DNA from: Verrucomicrobiaceae bacterium
Lineage (GTDB): Bacteria > Verrucomicrobiota > Verrucomicrobiia > Opitutales > Intestinicryptomonadaceae
NCBI GenBank assembly: GCA_015061955.1
Contig: SUVO01000002.1
Coordinates: 94,633-158,632 of the forward strand
Direction of reading: 5' to 3'
DNA: 64,000 nucleotides
The position numbers were made by a program, and so were the translations under genes. The notes under the pieces are model-generated. The model saw only the letters and a list, made by a program, of their open reading frames with translations. It searched no databases and was not told the origin of the DNA. Shown in pieces: positions 36,285-43,826 of this stretch. Position 1 is the stretch's first letter. Each line of letters begins with the position of its first letter.

Positions 36285-36728
36285 ATGAACATCTTAGCAA
36301 TAGATTACGGACACAAACGAATAGGATTAGCTTATGCCGATAGCGATATTGGGGTAGCTGTTCCGATATCTGCTGCTAACGAAGTTTCCGAGGTAGAACG
36401 AATGCAACACATTGCTACCGAGATTACGCAACGTAAAATTCAGAAGTTAGTTGTTGGGTATCCTTTGAATATGGATGGCTCTATTAGTCAAAAGGCGCAA
36501 GAGGTTGATGTTTTTATCGGAAAACTTATTGAGAAATTTGCTCTTGAAGTTGTTCGTGTAGACGAGCGATTAAGTTCGTATCAGGCAGAAAGCGATATGT
36601 TAGCCTTTTCGCCAAAAAAGACAAAAACATTGTCGGCACGCAAAAAAAATCGTCGTACTGGCGAAGTAGATTCGAGGGCGAGTGCAATTTTTCTGCAAGA
36701 ATATTTAGACACTGGAGCTGTAATTTAA
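36285..36728 (+). CDS. ruvX: Putative pre-16S rRNA nuclease / Holliday-junction resolvase RuvX (YqgF)
   Basis: A 147-residue RNase H-fold protein of the YqgF family, which processes the 5' end of 16S rRNA and was earlier proposed as a Holliday resolvase. The acidic motifs are NILAIDYGHKRIGLAYAD at the N-terminus, KLVVGYPLNMDGS near residue 57, VVRVDERLSSYQAE near residue 88, and the C-terminal DSRASAIFLQEYL. Length is typical. truA begins three bases after its stop. Confidence 0.92.
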   Translation: MNILAIDYGHKRIGLAYADSDIGVAVPISAANEVSEVERMQHIATEITQRKIQKLVVGYPLNMDGSISQKAQEVDVFIGKLIEKFALEVVRVDERLSSYQAESDMLAFSPKKTKTLSARKKNRRTGEVDSRASAIFLQEYLDTGAVI

Positions 36729-36731
36729 ACT

Positions 36732-37523
36732 ATGCAAGCAAACGCTCAAGATTTTTCTGCAACAATTGGCGATACTCAAACTCGTCGATTTAAATGCGTT
36801 GTGGCTTACGATGGCACTGATTTCTGTGGGTGGCAATCGCAACTTGGTGGTGGGTCTATTCAAGATTACATAGAAGAAAAGTTATATGAAATTCTAAAAG
36901 TAAAAGTGCGTATACAGGGCAGTGGTAGAACTGATGCTGGCGTGCATGCTCGTGGACAAGTTTTTCATTTCGACGCCATTTGGAAACATTCTGCCGATTC
37001 TTTGTTAAAAGCTATGCGTGCAGGTGGTGATTTAACTGTTCAATTTTTATCGTTAGAAGAAGTTTCAGCTGATTTTCATGCTCGATTTTCAGTTGTTGGT
37101 AAGCGTTATATTTACAGAATTTCTAAACAATACGCTATGCCAGAATTTGCCCGATATACATGGTCGTTGGGTGGCAGAAGTTTAGACATTGATGCTATGA
37201 AAAACGCATCAAAAATATTCATAGGCACGCACGATTTTAAAGCTTTTAGTGCAAATAGAGGTAATGGTATAAAAGAAGACACCATAAAAACTATATACAA
37301 GTTTGATATTCAAGATTTGGGTGATGAAATTTTAATTATTACCGAGGGCAGTGGGTATCTTTATAAAATGGTTCGTTTGCTTGTTGGCGCAATTATTCAG
37401 TGTGGAAATGGCAGGTTATCGGCAGAAAAAATTGCTAATGTGTTAAATGCCAAAGAACGTACTAATATTTTTCAGGTAGCTCCAGCAAAAGGGTTATTTT
37501 TAGATTGTGTATTTTACAAGTAA
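36732..37523 (+). CDS. truA: tRNA pseudouridine(38-40) synthase TruA
   Basis: TruA isomerises uridines 38-40 of the tRNA anticodon arm. The 263-residue protein has VVAYDGTDFCGWQSQ, the catalytic-aspartate motif GSGRTDAGVHARGQV near residue 60, KRYIYRIS, and the C-terminal GSGYLYKMVRLLVGAIIQCG. About 18 residues precede the usual start; an internal start is possible but no other Met lies in that stretch. Probably co-transcribed with ruvX. Confidence 0.95.
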   Translation: MQANAQDFSATIGDTQTRRFKCVVAYDGTDFCGWQSQLGGGSIQDYIEEKLYEILKVKVRIQGSGRTDAGVHARGQVFHFDAIWKHSADSLLKAMRAGGDLTVQFLSLEEVSADFHARFSVVGKRYIYRISKQYAMPEFARYTWSLGGRSLDIDAMKNASKIFIGTHDFKAFSANRGNGIKEDTIKTIYKFDIQDLGDEILIITEGSGYLYKMVRLLVGAIIQCGNGRLSAEKIANVLNAKERTNIFQVAPAKGLFLDCVFYK

Positions 37524-37627
37524 AAGTGCTTTTTCTTTTTTTTTTACTTTTATTGTTTTCTACAAAATTTTATCTGCTTTCATTTTATATTTAGAGTGAA
37601 AAAATTTTCGTTTTTTTTATTTTTTAC

Positions 37628-37658
37628 TTGACATGCGTATATGGGGGGGGGGTAGTAT
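37628..37658 (+). promoter_or_regulatory. Candidate phase-variable promoter with a G10 tract in the spacer
   Basis: TTGACA (37628-37633, perfect -35) is followed 19 bases later by TAGTAT (37653-37658, four of six matches to TATAAT). The spacer ends in ten consecutive G (37643-37652). In AT-rich DNA such a run is striking, and slippage would change the -35/-10 distance; eight G would give the optimal 17. The arrangement parallels Neisseria porA-type promoters. A signal AGGA (37695-37698) lies seven bases before the downstream ATG. Confidence 0.55.
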
Positions 37659-37705
37659 TTGCTTGTGATTTTTAAAAATTCTACTTTATTTTCTAGGATA
37701 AATTT

Positions 37706-39652
37706 ATGAAAAAAACTACATTAATATTAAGTTCAAGTTTGTTTGCACTATGTGCAATGGCAACCGTTGACATCAGTGGTTTGGAATTATCAAAGTTGCC
37801 CGCAGCTGTTAATGGTGCATATTCTATAACAACAGATACATATGGTGAAACTCCTGCAGGTAGATATGTGTTTGAGGCAGATGATCTCACATATGTTCAT
37901 CGTCGAAATGGTGCACGTCATCTAGGTTCTGATGTTATAATTGATACTAATGGCAAAACCGGTATACAGTTTGTTTCAGATGCTAATGTTCCACATTTTG
38001 GTGAAATTTACAACAAAGTTGGCTATAACTATTTTGGTTTTAATGGTGTTCAATTTGTTGGTGGTGGCGAAATTTCTATTGAAGCTACAGATCAAGCTAC
38101 ACCAGTTTGGCTCGGTGCAATGACATTTGATAATGTAACTGCAAATATGAATTTGGGCGATTACGTTCTTAAAACAGGTACAAATCAAATCACTATTAAG
38201 AATGGTTCAACACTCAACTGGAATGCTACATCACCAACTTTAATGTGGAGTCAATCTACGGGTAAGTATAGTGAAAGTACTTCTCAAACACAATTTATAT
38301 CGTCTGGAAGTTTACGCAATACTTTGAATATGATGAATGGTGCTCTTACATATATCGAAGGAGTAGGTGATGTACTTCTTAATATTTGTACAGGTAGTGA
38401 TTTAATTGATTTGAAGTTTGACGAATCACTTGGCGATGACATTATCATGTATAACAATAACAATGATGGTTTGTACAGTAATGGAAGAGTTCATTCTGAA
38501 GCTGGTAGAAAAATTACATATATGTCGGCTTTAGAAAATAAAGCTGCATTGCGGTTGTTGATTGGTACTGGCGATGGTACATATGTGTTCGATTTCGACG
38601 GTGAAATGGCAGGTGGCGTTGGTCAAGTAGGTAATGCCGACAAATTTACTGTTGAAATTGCTTCAGGTAGAAATATTACAATGAGATCTCGTTATGCCAC
38701 AAATTCATCGCATTTAATATTGCATGAAAATGCTGTTTTGACATCTTTGCCAACAACTAATACAAGTGCTACTACAGGTAACAACCATGCAGCTAATCTT
38801 ACTATGAAGAATGGTTCTCAGCTTATAATGAATGCTGGTTTCCGATTCAGAGGTGGCGAAATTAATGGCGATATATTTGTTAATGGCACTGGCAGAAATT
38901 CAGCAGCAAAAAATGCCGACGACTTTACCTTTGGTTTCTACGGTGGCAATTTTGTATTTGGCGAAAATGCTACTTTGACACAAGCATATCAAAGCAATGG
39001 TGTTGATAACTGGACTTACATAACAAAATATGGCGATGGTACTATTGATACAACTAAAATTACTACAAATTCAGCAAAAGGTAGCATAAACTTGGGCAAC
39101 AAACTCACTATTGCTCGTGGAACTGTTTTTGTAATGAACTCGACCGACGCTTATATTCTTGGTTCGGGCGAAGCATGGCAAGCAACTTCGCAAGCTACAT
39201 CAATATTTAACTTTACTGACTATTTCAATCCAGCAGGTACTGAAGATTTCCATACACGCTTTGAAATTAACGCAGCAAACAACATTGGTGCATTCTCATT
39301 CGATGTTGCTCGCGTTTTAGAAATTGCTTTCGGTGAAGATGGTTCATTAGTTCTCGGTGAAGAAACAGGCGAATTTTTCAATTCTTTGCGTGGTAATTAT
39401 CTCGTTGAAAATTGCATTCTCATTGATGGTTTAGCTTTTGAACAACTCAAAGTTTACGATGTTTCTGAAGAAGATTTGGAAAAATACTTCAGCGTTATCG
39501 ATAGCGAATTATATAAATTAGATATAAAAGCTGTCGATGGTGAAGCCAACGCATTCTGGGTAAACGCTGTTGCAGTTCCAGAACCAGCTGAATGGGCTCT
39601 TATCTTCGGAGCGATAGCACTCGGCTTTATCGCCTACCGTCGCAGAAAGTAA
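37706..39652 (+). CDS. PEP-CTERM surface protein, probable beta-helix
   Basis: A 648-residue exported protein: signal peptide (about residues 1-19, ALCAMATVD), a long Gly/Asn/Thr-rich region with autotransporter-passenger-like strands (LTMKNGSQLIMNAGF, GNKLTIARGTVFVMNS), and a C-terminal sorting signal with VPEPAEW, a hydrophobic helix and YRRRK. Exosortase systems recognise this signal and anchor or release the protein at the cell surface, usually with glycosylation; no exosortase gene is in the window. The gene has a clear AGGA ribosome-binding site and sits behind the G10 promoter. Its stop codon lies inside the left arm of a 15-bp inverted repeat. Confidence 0.85.
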   Translation: MKKTTLILSSSLFALCAMATVDISGLELSKLPAAVNGAYSITTDTYGETPAGRYVFEADDLTYVHRRNGARHLGSDVIIDTNGKTGIQFVSDANVPHFGEIYNKVGYNYFGFNGVQFVGGGEISIEATDQATPVWLGAMTFDNVTANMNLGDYVLKTGTNQITIKNGSTLNWNATSPTLMWSQSTGKYSESTSQTQFISSGSLRNTLNMMNGALTYIEGVGDVLLNICTGSDLIDLKFDESLGDDIIMYNNNNDGLYSNGRVHSEAGRKITYMSALENKAALRLLIGTGDGTYVFDFDGEMAGGVGQVGNADKFTVEIASGRNITMRSRYATNSSHLILHENAVLTSLPTTNTSATTGNNHAANLTMKNGSQLIMNAGFRFRGGEINGDIFVNGTGRNSAAKNADDFTFGFYGGNFVFGENATLTQAYQSNGVDNWTYITKYGDGTIDTTKITTNSAKGSINLGNKLTIARGTVFVMNSTDAYILGSGEAWQATSQATSIFNFTDYFNPAGTEDFHTRFEINAANNIGAFSFDVARVLEIAFGEDGSLVLGEETGEFFNSLRGNYLVENCILIDGLAFEQLKVYDVSEEDLEKYFSVIDSELYKLDIKAVDGEANAFWVNAVAVPEPAEWALIFGAIALGFIAYRRRK

Positions 39653-39853
39653 AACGTGCGAGAGCGCGTTTTCTTTGATGATGAGTTTTAATTTATACTA
39701 TAAGGCACTTCAACGAAGTGCCTTTTTTTTATTAAATAAACTCATCAAAGAAAACGCTTTGCCCTCCATTTTGGTTTTAGCTTCGACTGCAGTGCATAGC
39801 ACAGCAACGCTCGCTAAAACGCAAAAGCATCGGGACAATCTCGCACGTTTTAC
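39649..39853. repeat. 205-bp nested palindromic element bounded by perfect 15-bp inverted repeats
   Basis: GTAAAACGTGCGAGA at 39649-39663 is exactly inverted at 39839-39853. Inside lie a second arm pair (39666-39688 with 39738-39757, differing by a three-base insertion), a terminator hairpin (39703-39730) and a GTTTTAGC/GCTAAAAC hairpin (39774-39820). The left arm overlaps the stop codon of the PEP-CTERM gene. No coding capacity. Confidence 0.8.
39703..39730 (+). terminator. Terminator of the PEP-CTERM gene
   Basis: AAGGCACTTC and GAAGTGCCTT form a perfect 10-bp stem with an AAC loop, followed by eight T. It is nested in the larger palindromic element. Confidence 0.88.
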
Positions 39854-39882
39854 TTCTTCCAACCTATGTTAGTTCTAATCCG
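39839..39882 (-). repeat. Conserved flank of repeat family, copy C
   Basis: Read on the minus strand this runs GGATTAGAACTAACATAGG followed by a short variable part and AGTAAAACGTGCGAG. The same order is found at 63611-63652 and 63861-63904. In copy C it precedes a hairpin with a GCTAAAAC stem at 39820-39774. Confidence 0.75.
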
Positions 39883-39900
39883 ATTTTTTAATAAATATAA

Positions 39901-40075
39901 CTACCACCAAAGCAAGCAGTTTGATTATTATTCGGTTTTATTTCGGATTGAACTCGCTCGCACAGTGGTGCTCGTCTCGGCACTCGCTACGCTCGGCTCT
40001 TTGCTTCGCAAAGCTTCTCACAAATTTCCTTTGTGAACGAACTCGGCTTCGTCGATTCTCGTCCGACTTAGCCAC
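39901..40075. other. Non-coding stretch with GC-rich short hairpins before tRNA-His
   Basis: No convincing gene. From about 39950 the base composition becomes GC-richer than its surroundings, with short hairpins (CTTTGCTTCGCAAAG at 40000-40014, CACAAA-TTTGTG at 40019-40036) and TCGGCA/CTCGG repeats. CACAGTGGTGCTCGT at 39961-39975 resembles the reverse complement of the right ends of the repeats at 63.8 and 64.0 kb (CAAARTGGTGCTTGT), so this may be a decayed relative. Confidence 0.5.
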
Positions 40076-40106
40076 AAAAAAAGGCCGAATTTCTTCGACC
40101 TTTTCT
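40076..40106 (-). terminator. Terminator downstream of tRNA-His
   Basis: On the minus strand AAAAGGTCGAA and TTCGGCCTTTT form a stem (one G-U) with a GAAA loop followed by a T run, five bases after the tRNA 3' end. Confidence 0.75.
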
Positions 40107-40110
40107 TATT

Positions 40111-40188
40111 TGGGGTGGCTAACCGGACTCGAACCGGCGACCCTCGGAACCACAATCCGATGCTCTAACCAACTGAGCTACAGCCACC
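40111..40188 (-). tRNA. tRNA-His (anticodon GTG)
   Basis: On the minus strand the sequence folds as a complete cloverleaf: acceptor GTGGCTG pairing with TAGCCAC, an encoded extra 5' G (G-1) opposite C73, D stem GCTC/GAGC with loop AGTTGGTTA, anticodon stem TCGGA/TCCGA with loop TTGTGGT (anticodon GTG), variable loop GGGTC, and T arm GCCGG-TTCGAGT-CCGGT. The 3' CCA is encoded in the DNA. The extra G-1:C73 pair is the identity element of tRNA-His. Its GTG anticodon makes it a substrate of Tgt. Confidence 0.96.
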
Positions 40189-40334
40189 ATCAAATAAAGC
40201 CCAAATAACACCACATTTTTTACAACTTGTCAACGATTTTTTTGCAAAACACACTTCTTTTTCTCATATTATTAAAAATAATATTGATAAACTACTTTTA
40301 CCAATCTATACATTTAACCGATTTTACTTTTTAT

Positions 40335-42284
40335 ATGAAATCAATTTTCTCTTTCATAAAATTCTTATTCAAATGGTTATTCCTTTTACCATACTACATT
40401 ATCATTTTTCCTATAATATGGGCTTTAAAGAAAACACCAAAATTTTTATACTACACCATAGTCTTACCAACAAAGTGGATATTTAAATGGGGGGTTAAAT
40501 CTCTATTATATGCATCGTTAGTACTTATCCCTATCATAACTATATTATTTATAGCTCTATTCTTTGTTGATGACATTCTAACTTACGCTATAAACCACAG
40601 CACTCAATACATAGACTTAAACGCAAAAGTTGAAAAAGTTCAAACAAACTTACTAACTCAACGCATCACTTTGAAAAACGTTGTACTGAAAAATCCAGAC
40701 GGGTTCCCAGTAAACGACGCTCTCAAAATTTCTCAGATAACTTTAAAATTAGATGTATTTAATCCAAAAACACCTATAAAACGTCTATATCTACGCGACG
40801 TAAAACTTCGTATAGAGGGCAGATCCGGACGCAGAATTATGGCGCACTCTATTGTAAAAAGTAATCTTTATGTGATTGCTCGCGAAATTTCCAGAACTTT
40901 TGATATTAAACTTGAACAACATCTTCTGAAAAATTCTAAAGAAAATTCAACTCCAACCGAAAACACATCGGCTTATACTTCTTTTCGCGACTTCTTGAAA
41001 AAATGCGAAGGCATTGATGAACTAAGAGTTGAGGCTTTATGTATTGAAAACGGAGCCGATGTATATGCTTTAGGGTCAATAATTTGCAACGACAAATATA
41101 TTTTAGCAAGCAACTATAAATCAACTATCTTTGGTGTAGATTGGGGCATTCAAAATCTATTTTGCAATTTCAACGATTTATCTTTCGGATTATCGAATTT
41201 TTACATCAGAAATCCGAAAGAATTTAAGAAAAACAACGTATTTTCTATCAAGAAAATAAGAATATCTACCGTCGAAGAGCCTACTGCAAATGGTAGCATT
41301 GTTCCAAAAATATCGTCTATTGATATAGATTCGCCTACCATCTATTTTGAAGACAAAAACGGGTCTATGCTCGGTGCTATTGGTATGGACAACAATTTTG
41401 CTGGTATCTACAAAACCATTCAATCTATGACTCGCTACAAGTTAGACGACTTATTCCAAGATGAATTTGAAATAGTTCCAGAGCATCAAGAATTCAAACT
41501 TCCCGAAATAAAATTAGACAAACTTTTTATAAACAACGCTCGTATAATTTGCTCTAAAAAAGACGCAGGTTTACTTGCCAACAAAATAACTTTTTCAAAC
41601 AACAAAATCGATATTGACGACATTCGCGCTCATATGGGTGGTTTAAGGCTTGATTTAGCAGGTGTCGAAGTAAATTCGGAAAAACAATACTTGAAAGCCA
41701 AAGATTTTATTTTGCGAAACCCAGCAGGATTTCCAGAAGAAAGTGCTTTTAGATTTAAAAATTTCCATATGTCTACCAATTTTACAGAACGTGTTATTCG
41801 TGGAAATAGAGTTCTTGAAATTGGCGATATCGAAGTTAACAAGTTTTTTGTACGGTTAGACAGTCGTAGTGGCAAGCTATTTGACCTTTTAGGCAACGAT
41901 AACAATCTCTTTGCTCTGTTAGACTCGATTGCTAAAATGTCGGCCCAAATGCCTATAAATTCGGCGAATGCAAGTAAATCTATAAACGAAGACAAAACAA
42001 AACGTCCGCATCGTTATACGGTGAAAACTGTAAGACTTACCAATGGTATTATTTTAATTGGCCCACGAGGCGACTCTATAAAAATTCCTTTTAAAGACGT
42101 TGCAAAAGAAGATATAGGTGTTGATGTCAATGGCTTAACTGCTCCAGATTTAACAACCGAATTGTTGACCGATATTATTTCAAATTCGCTCGAAGGCGCT
42201 CAAAGTAAAGTATCGGAAGAGATTGGGGGCGTTATTTTAGCACCAATTATTACAGTACTTCGTATTATTATTACTACATTCTAA
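40335..42284 (+). CDS. Large AsmA-like membrane protein with three internal repeats
   Basis: A 649-residue protein starting at the ATG 40335 (MKSIFSFIKFLF); a TTG further upstream would only add a non-family hydrophobic stretch. The N-terminus has two or three membrane helices (about residues 5-30 and 62-90), followed by a large periplasmic region resembling AsmA/DUF748 proteins. Three repeats share the pattern NPxGFPxxxAxxxxxF: KNPDGFPVNDALKIS near residue 130, RNPKEFKKNNVFSIKK near 293, and RNPAGFPEESAFRFKN near 457. AsmA-type proteins assist outer-membrane lipid or protein handling; the function here is inferred only. Confidence 0.65.
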   Translation: MKSIFSFIKFLFKWLFLLPYYIIIFPIIWALKKTPKFLYYTIVLPTKWIFKWGVKSLLYASLVLIPIITILFIALFFVDDILTYAINHSTQYIDLNAKVEKVQTNLLTQRITLKNVVLKNPDGFPVNDALKISQITLKLDVFNPKTPIKRLYLRDVKLRIEGRSGRRIMAHSIVKSNLYVIAREISRTFDIKLEQHLLKNSKENSTPTENTSAYTSFRDFLKKCEGIDELRVEALCIENGADVYALGSIICNDKYILASNYKSTIFGVDWGIQNLFCNFNDLSFGLSNFYIRNPKEFKKNNVFSIKKIRISTVEEPTANGSIVPKISSIDIDSPTIYFEDKNGSMLGAIGMDNNFAGIYKTIQSMTRYKLDDLFQDEFEIVPEHQEFKLPEIKLDKLFINNARIICSKKDAGLLANKITFSNNKIDIDDIRAHMGGLRLDLAGVEVNSEKQYLKAKDFILRNPAGFPEESAFRFKNFHMSTNFTERVIRGNRVLEIGDIEVNKFFVRLDSRSGKLFDLLGNDNNLFALLDSIAKMSAQMPINSANASKSINEDKTKRPHRYTVKTVRLTNGIILIGPRGDSIKIPFKDVAKEDIGVDVNGLTAPDLTTELLTDIISNSLEGAQSKVSEEIGGVILAPIITVLRIIITTF

Positions 42285-42296
42285 TTTCAGATATGC

Positions 42297-42334
42297 AAAA
42301 AAAAGATAGAGCAATTTTGCTCTATCTTTTTTTT
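42297..42334. terminator. Bidirectional terminator
   Basis: AAAGATAGAGCA and TGCTCTATCTTT form a stem with a short loop, with A and T runs on either side, between the convergent AsmA-like and coiled-coil protein genes. Confidence 0.85.
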
Positions 42335-42344
42335 AATGTAATTA

Positions 42345-43142
42345 CTATTTCTTATTTGATTTAGCTTTTTCTATATGTTGTTGTATTTGCTTTATTTCTT
42401 CTGGGGTAAGCAACAAATATAAGCGTGAATTTGCTATTTCAACAGCGTAGTCTCTTCCTTGAGGAATTGTATATTTTGCACGCAATTTTCCATCTATATC
42501 TTTAATTGCTTTTTCGGCAACAGAGATTTTTTCATTTATCGATTTTTGTGCAACTGCGTCTTTTGTTTCTGCAAGCTGTTTTCTGAGCTTATTTATTTCG
42601 AGTTGTTTATTCATTAAATCTGTAAGTTGAATTTGCAACTGCTCGTTTTCTTGCGATCCGTTTATTTCCTTTACTCTATACATTGAGAAATTGCGCTTGT
42701 TTGCCATTTTTTGTGGGTCAATCAAAGTGTTGTCGTTCATACGCAACTGTGCAATTTCATCTTTTGAAAGAATTATGCAAAGATTAGATTTAAAATATAC
42801 TTGTTTGTATGTTCTATTTGGCGCAAACTTATATGCTTTTGCCATTATTTTTTCATTCTCTTTATAGTTAGCTTCCAACTTTTTCAAGGTAGCTTCCATA
42901 TAAAGCTTTTGCTCTTCTTTATTAGATGCTTTGATTTGATCTTTTAGTTGCTTTATTTGTGCATTTTGAGTTTGAATAACAGCGAGGTTTTGCTGGAATT
43001 CTTCGTTGGCTTCTGGTGTTTTAAATTCAGCCAGATACATAAAATAATTGTCTCCCGACTTTATTATATCGCCAACTTTATTTTGTGCAAAACATGCAAC
43101 TGCTACTACTGCTAAGAGTGAACTTGTTATTATTTTTTTCAT
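42345..43142 (-). CDS. Exported coiled-coil protein with an internal duplication, function unknown
   Basis: A 265-residue exported protein (signal peptide residues 1-20, ACFAQN). Two copies of one unit follow: a coiled coil (about 45-95 and 165-220) and then a compact segment, YKFAPNRTYKQVYF...LCIILSKDEIAQL near 103-132 and YTIPQGRDYAVEI...LYLLLTPEEIKQI near 223-254. No catalytic motif is visible. It lies next to, and on the same strand as, another exported protein of unknown role (43175-43774). I do not recognise a family. Confidence 0.7.
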   Translation of the reverse strand: MKKIITSSLLAVVAVACFAQNKVGDIIKSGDNYFMYLAEFKTPEANEEFQQNLAVIQTQNAQIKQLKDQIKASNKEEQKLYMEATLKKLEANYKENEKIMAKAYKFAPNRTYKQVYFKSNLCIILSKDEIAQLRMNDNTLIDPQKMANKRNFSMYRVKEINGSQENEQLQIQLTDLMNKQLEINKLRKQLAETKDAVAQKSINEKISVAEKAIKDIDGKLRAKYTIPQGRDYAVEIANSRLYLLLTPEEIKQIQQHIEKAKSNKK

Positions 43143-43174
43143 ATCTTTATTTTCTTATTAAAAAATTTATTAGT

Positions 43175-43774
43175 TTATTTTTTGTCTCTATTTAACTTTA
43201 TTATTTTATAAAGGGTTCCGTTTATTTTTTCTTCTTTAGCTTTACTAGTAAAAGCTTTACTTATTAACGAGTAAAGTTGTTCGAGGTCGTCAATACTATG
43301 GATTGCAAATTCGATAGTTTTAGAGTGTGTTGATGCAGGATACATCTTCATTATTACTTCGGGTAATTGTATATGCATATTATTTCCGACAACATTTTTA
43401 AGGTTTTTGTTCGCTACATCTGTTGCACGTTCAGCTTCTTTCATTGTAAACTGAGTTGACTGTATATTAGATTCTATCGTATTTATTGCAGTTTGCTGAA
43501 CTTGTTGTGGCGAGATAAGTTGCATATGATATATCTTTACTTGCGATGGAGACCCTTCTATATCAAGTACTATTTCCGTAACTTCTGCTCCATTTACAAC
43601 GTATACTTGTTTTGAAACCGATACCAACTTAGATGTTGTGAAGTAAAACGATGTTTCTCCGTAAAAGTCTATGCCTGTTTTGGTTTTATTAATAGCATCG
43701 CGCGATGTTTCGACACTCGCAGTTGCGATAATTGTCGACATCAACAGAAAAAATACTAATTTAATGATATTCAT
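43175..43774 (-). CDS. Exported protein, function unknown
   Basis: A 199-residue protein whose ATG at 43774 gives a good signal peptide (MNIIKLVFFLLMSTIIATA). A longer open frame to 43909 would overlap the divergent ABC transporter gene and puts 45 residues before the signal, so it is rejected. The mature protein has a beta-rich N-terminal half and a helical segment (ESNIQSTQFTMKEAERATDVANKN); no known motif. It is 52 bases from the start of the ABC transporter, so they share a divergent promoter region. Confidence 0.65.
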   Translation of the reverse strand: MNIIKLVFFLLMSTIIATASVETSRDAINKTKTGIDFYGETSFYFTTSKLVSVSKQVYVVNGAEVTEIVLDIEGSPSQVKIYHMQLISPQQVQQTAINTIESNIQSTQFTMKEAERATDVANKNLKNVVGNNMHIQLPEVIMKMYPASTHSKTIEFAIHSIDDLEQLYSLISKAFTSKAKEEKINGTLYKIIKLNRDKK

Positions 43775-43826
43775 TATTGCATTTAATTTTAATTTTGAGA
43801 AAATCTCAACAAAAATATTCACGCAT

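Noticed and set aside
36282..37523. ruvX-truA as part of a mobile element
   Set aside because: Both are conserved housekeeping genes in usual form; composition does not differ from neighbours.
39649..39882. Integron attC-like site
   Set aside because: The hairpin and flank lack paired GTTRRRY/RYYYAAC core sites, and no integrase gene is present.
39864..39882. tRNA T-arm-like GTTCTAATCC motif in the repeat flank
   Set aside because: No acceptor, D or anticodon arm can be folded around it in any of the three copies.
39949..40208. Open frame across the tRNA-His region
   Set aside because: Reads through a complete tRNA gene and a terminator on the opposite strand.
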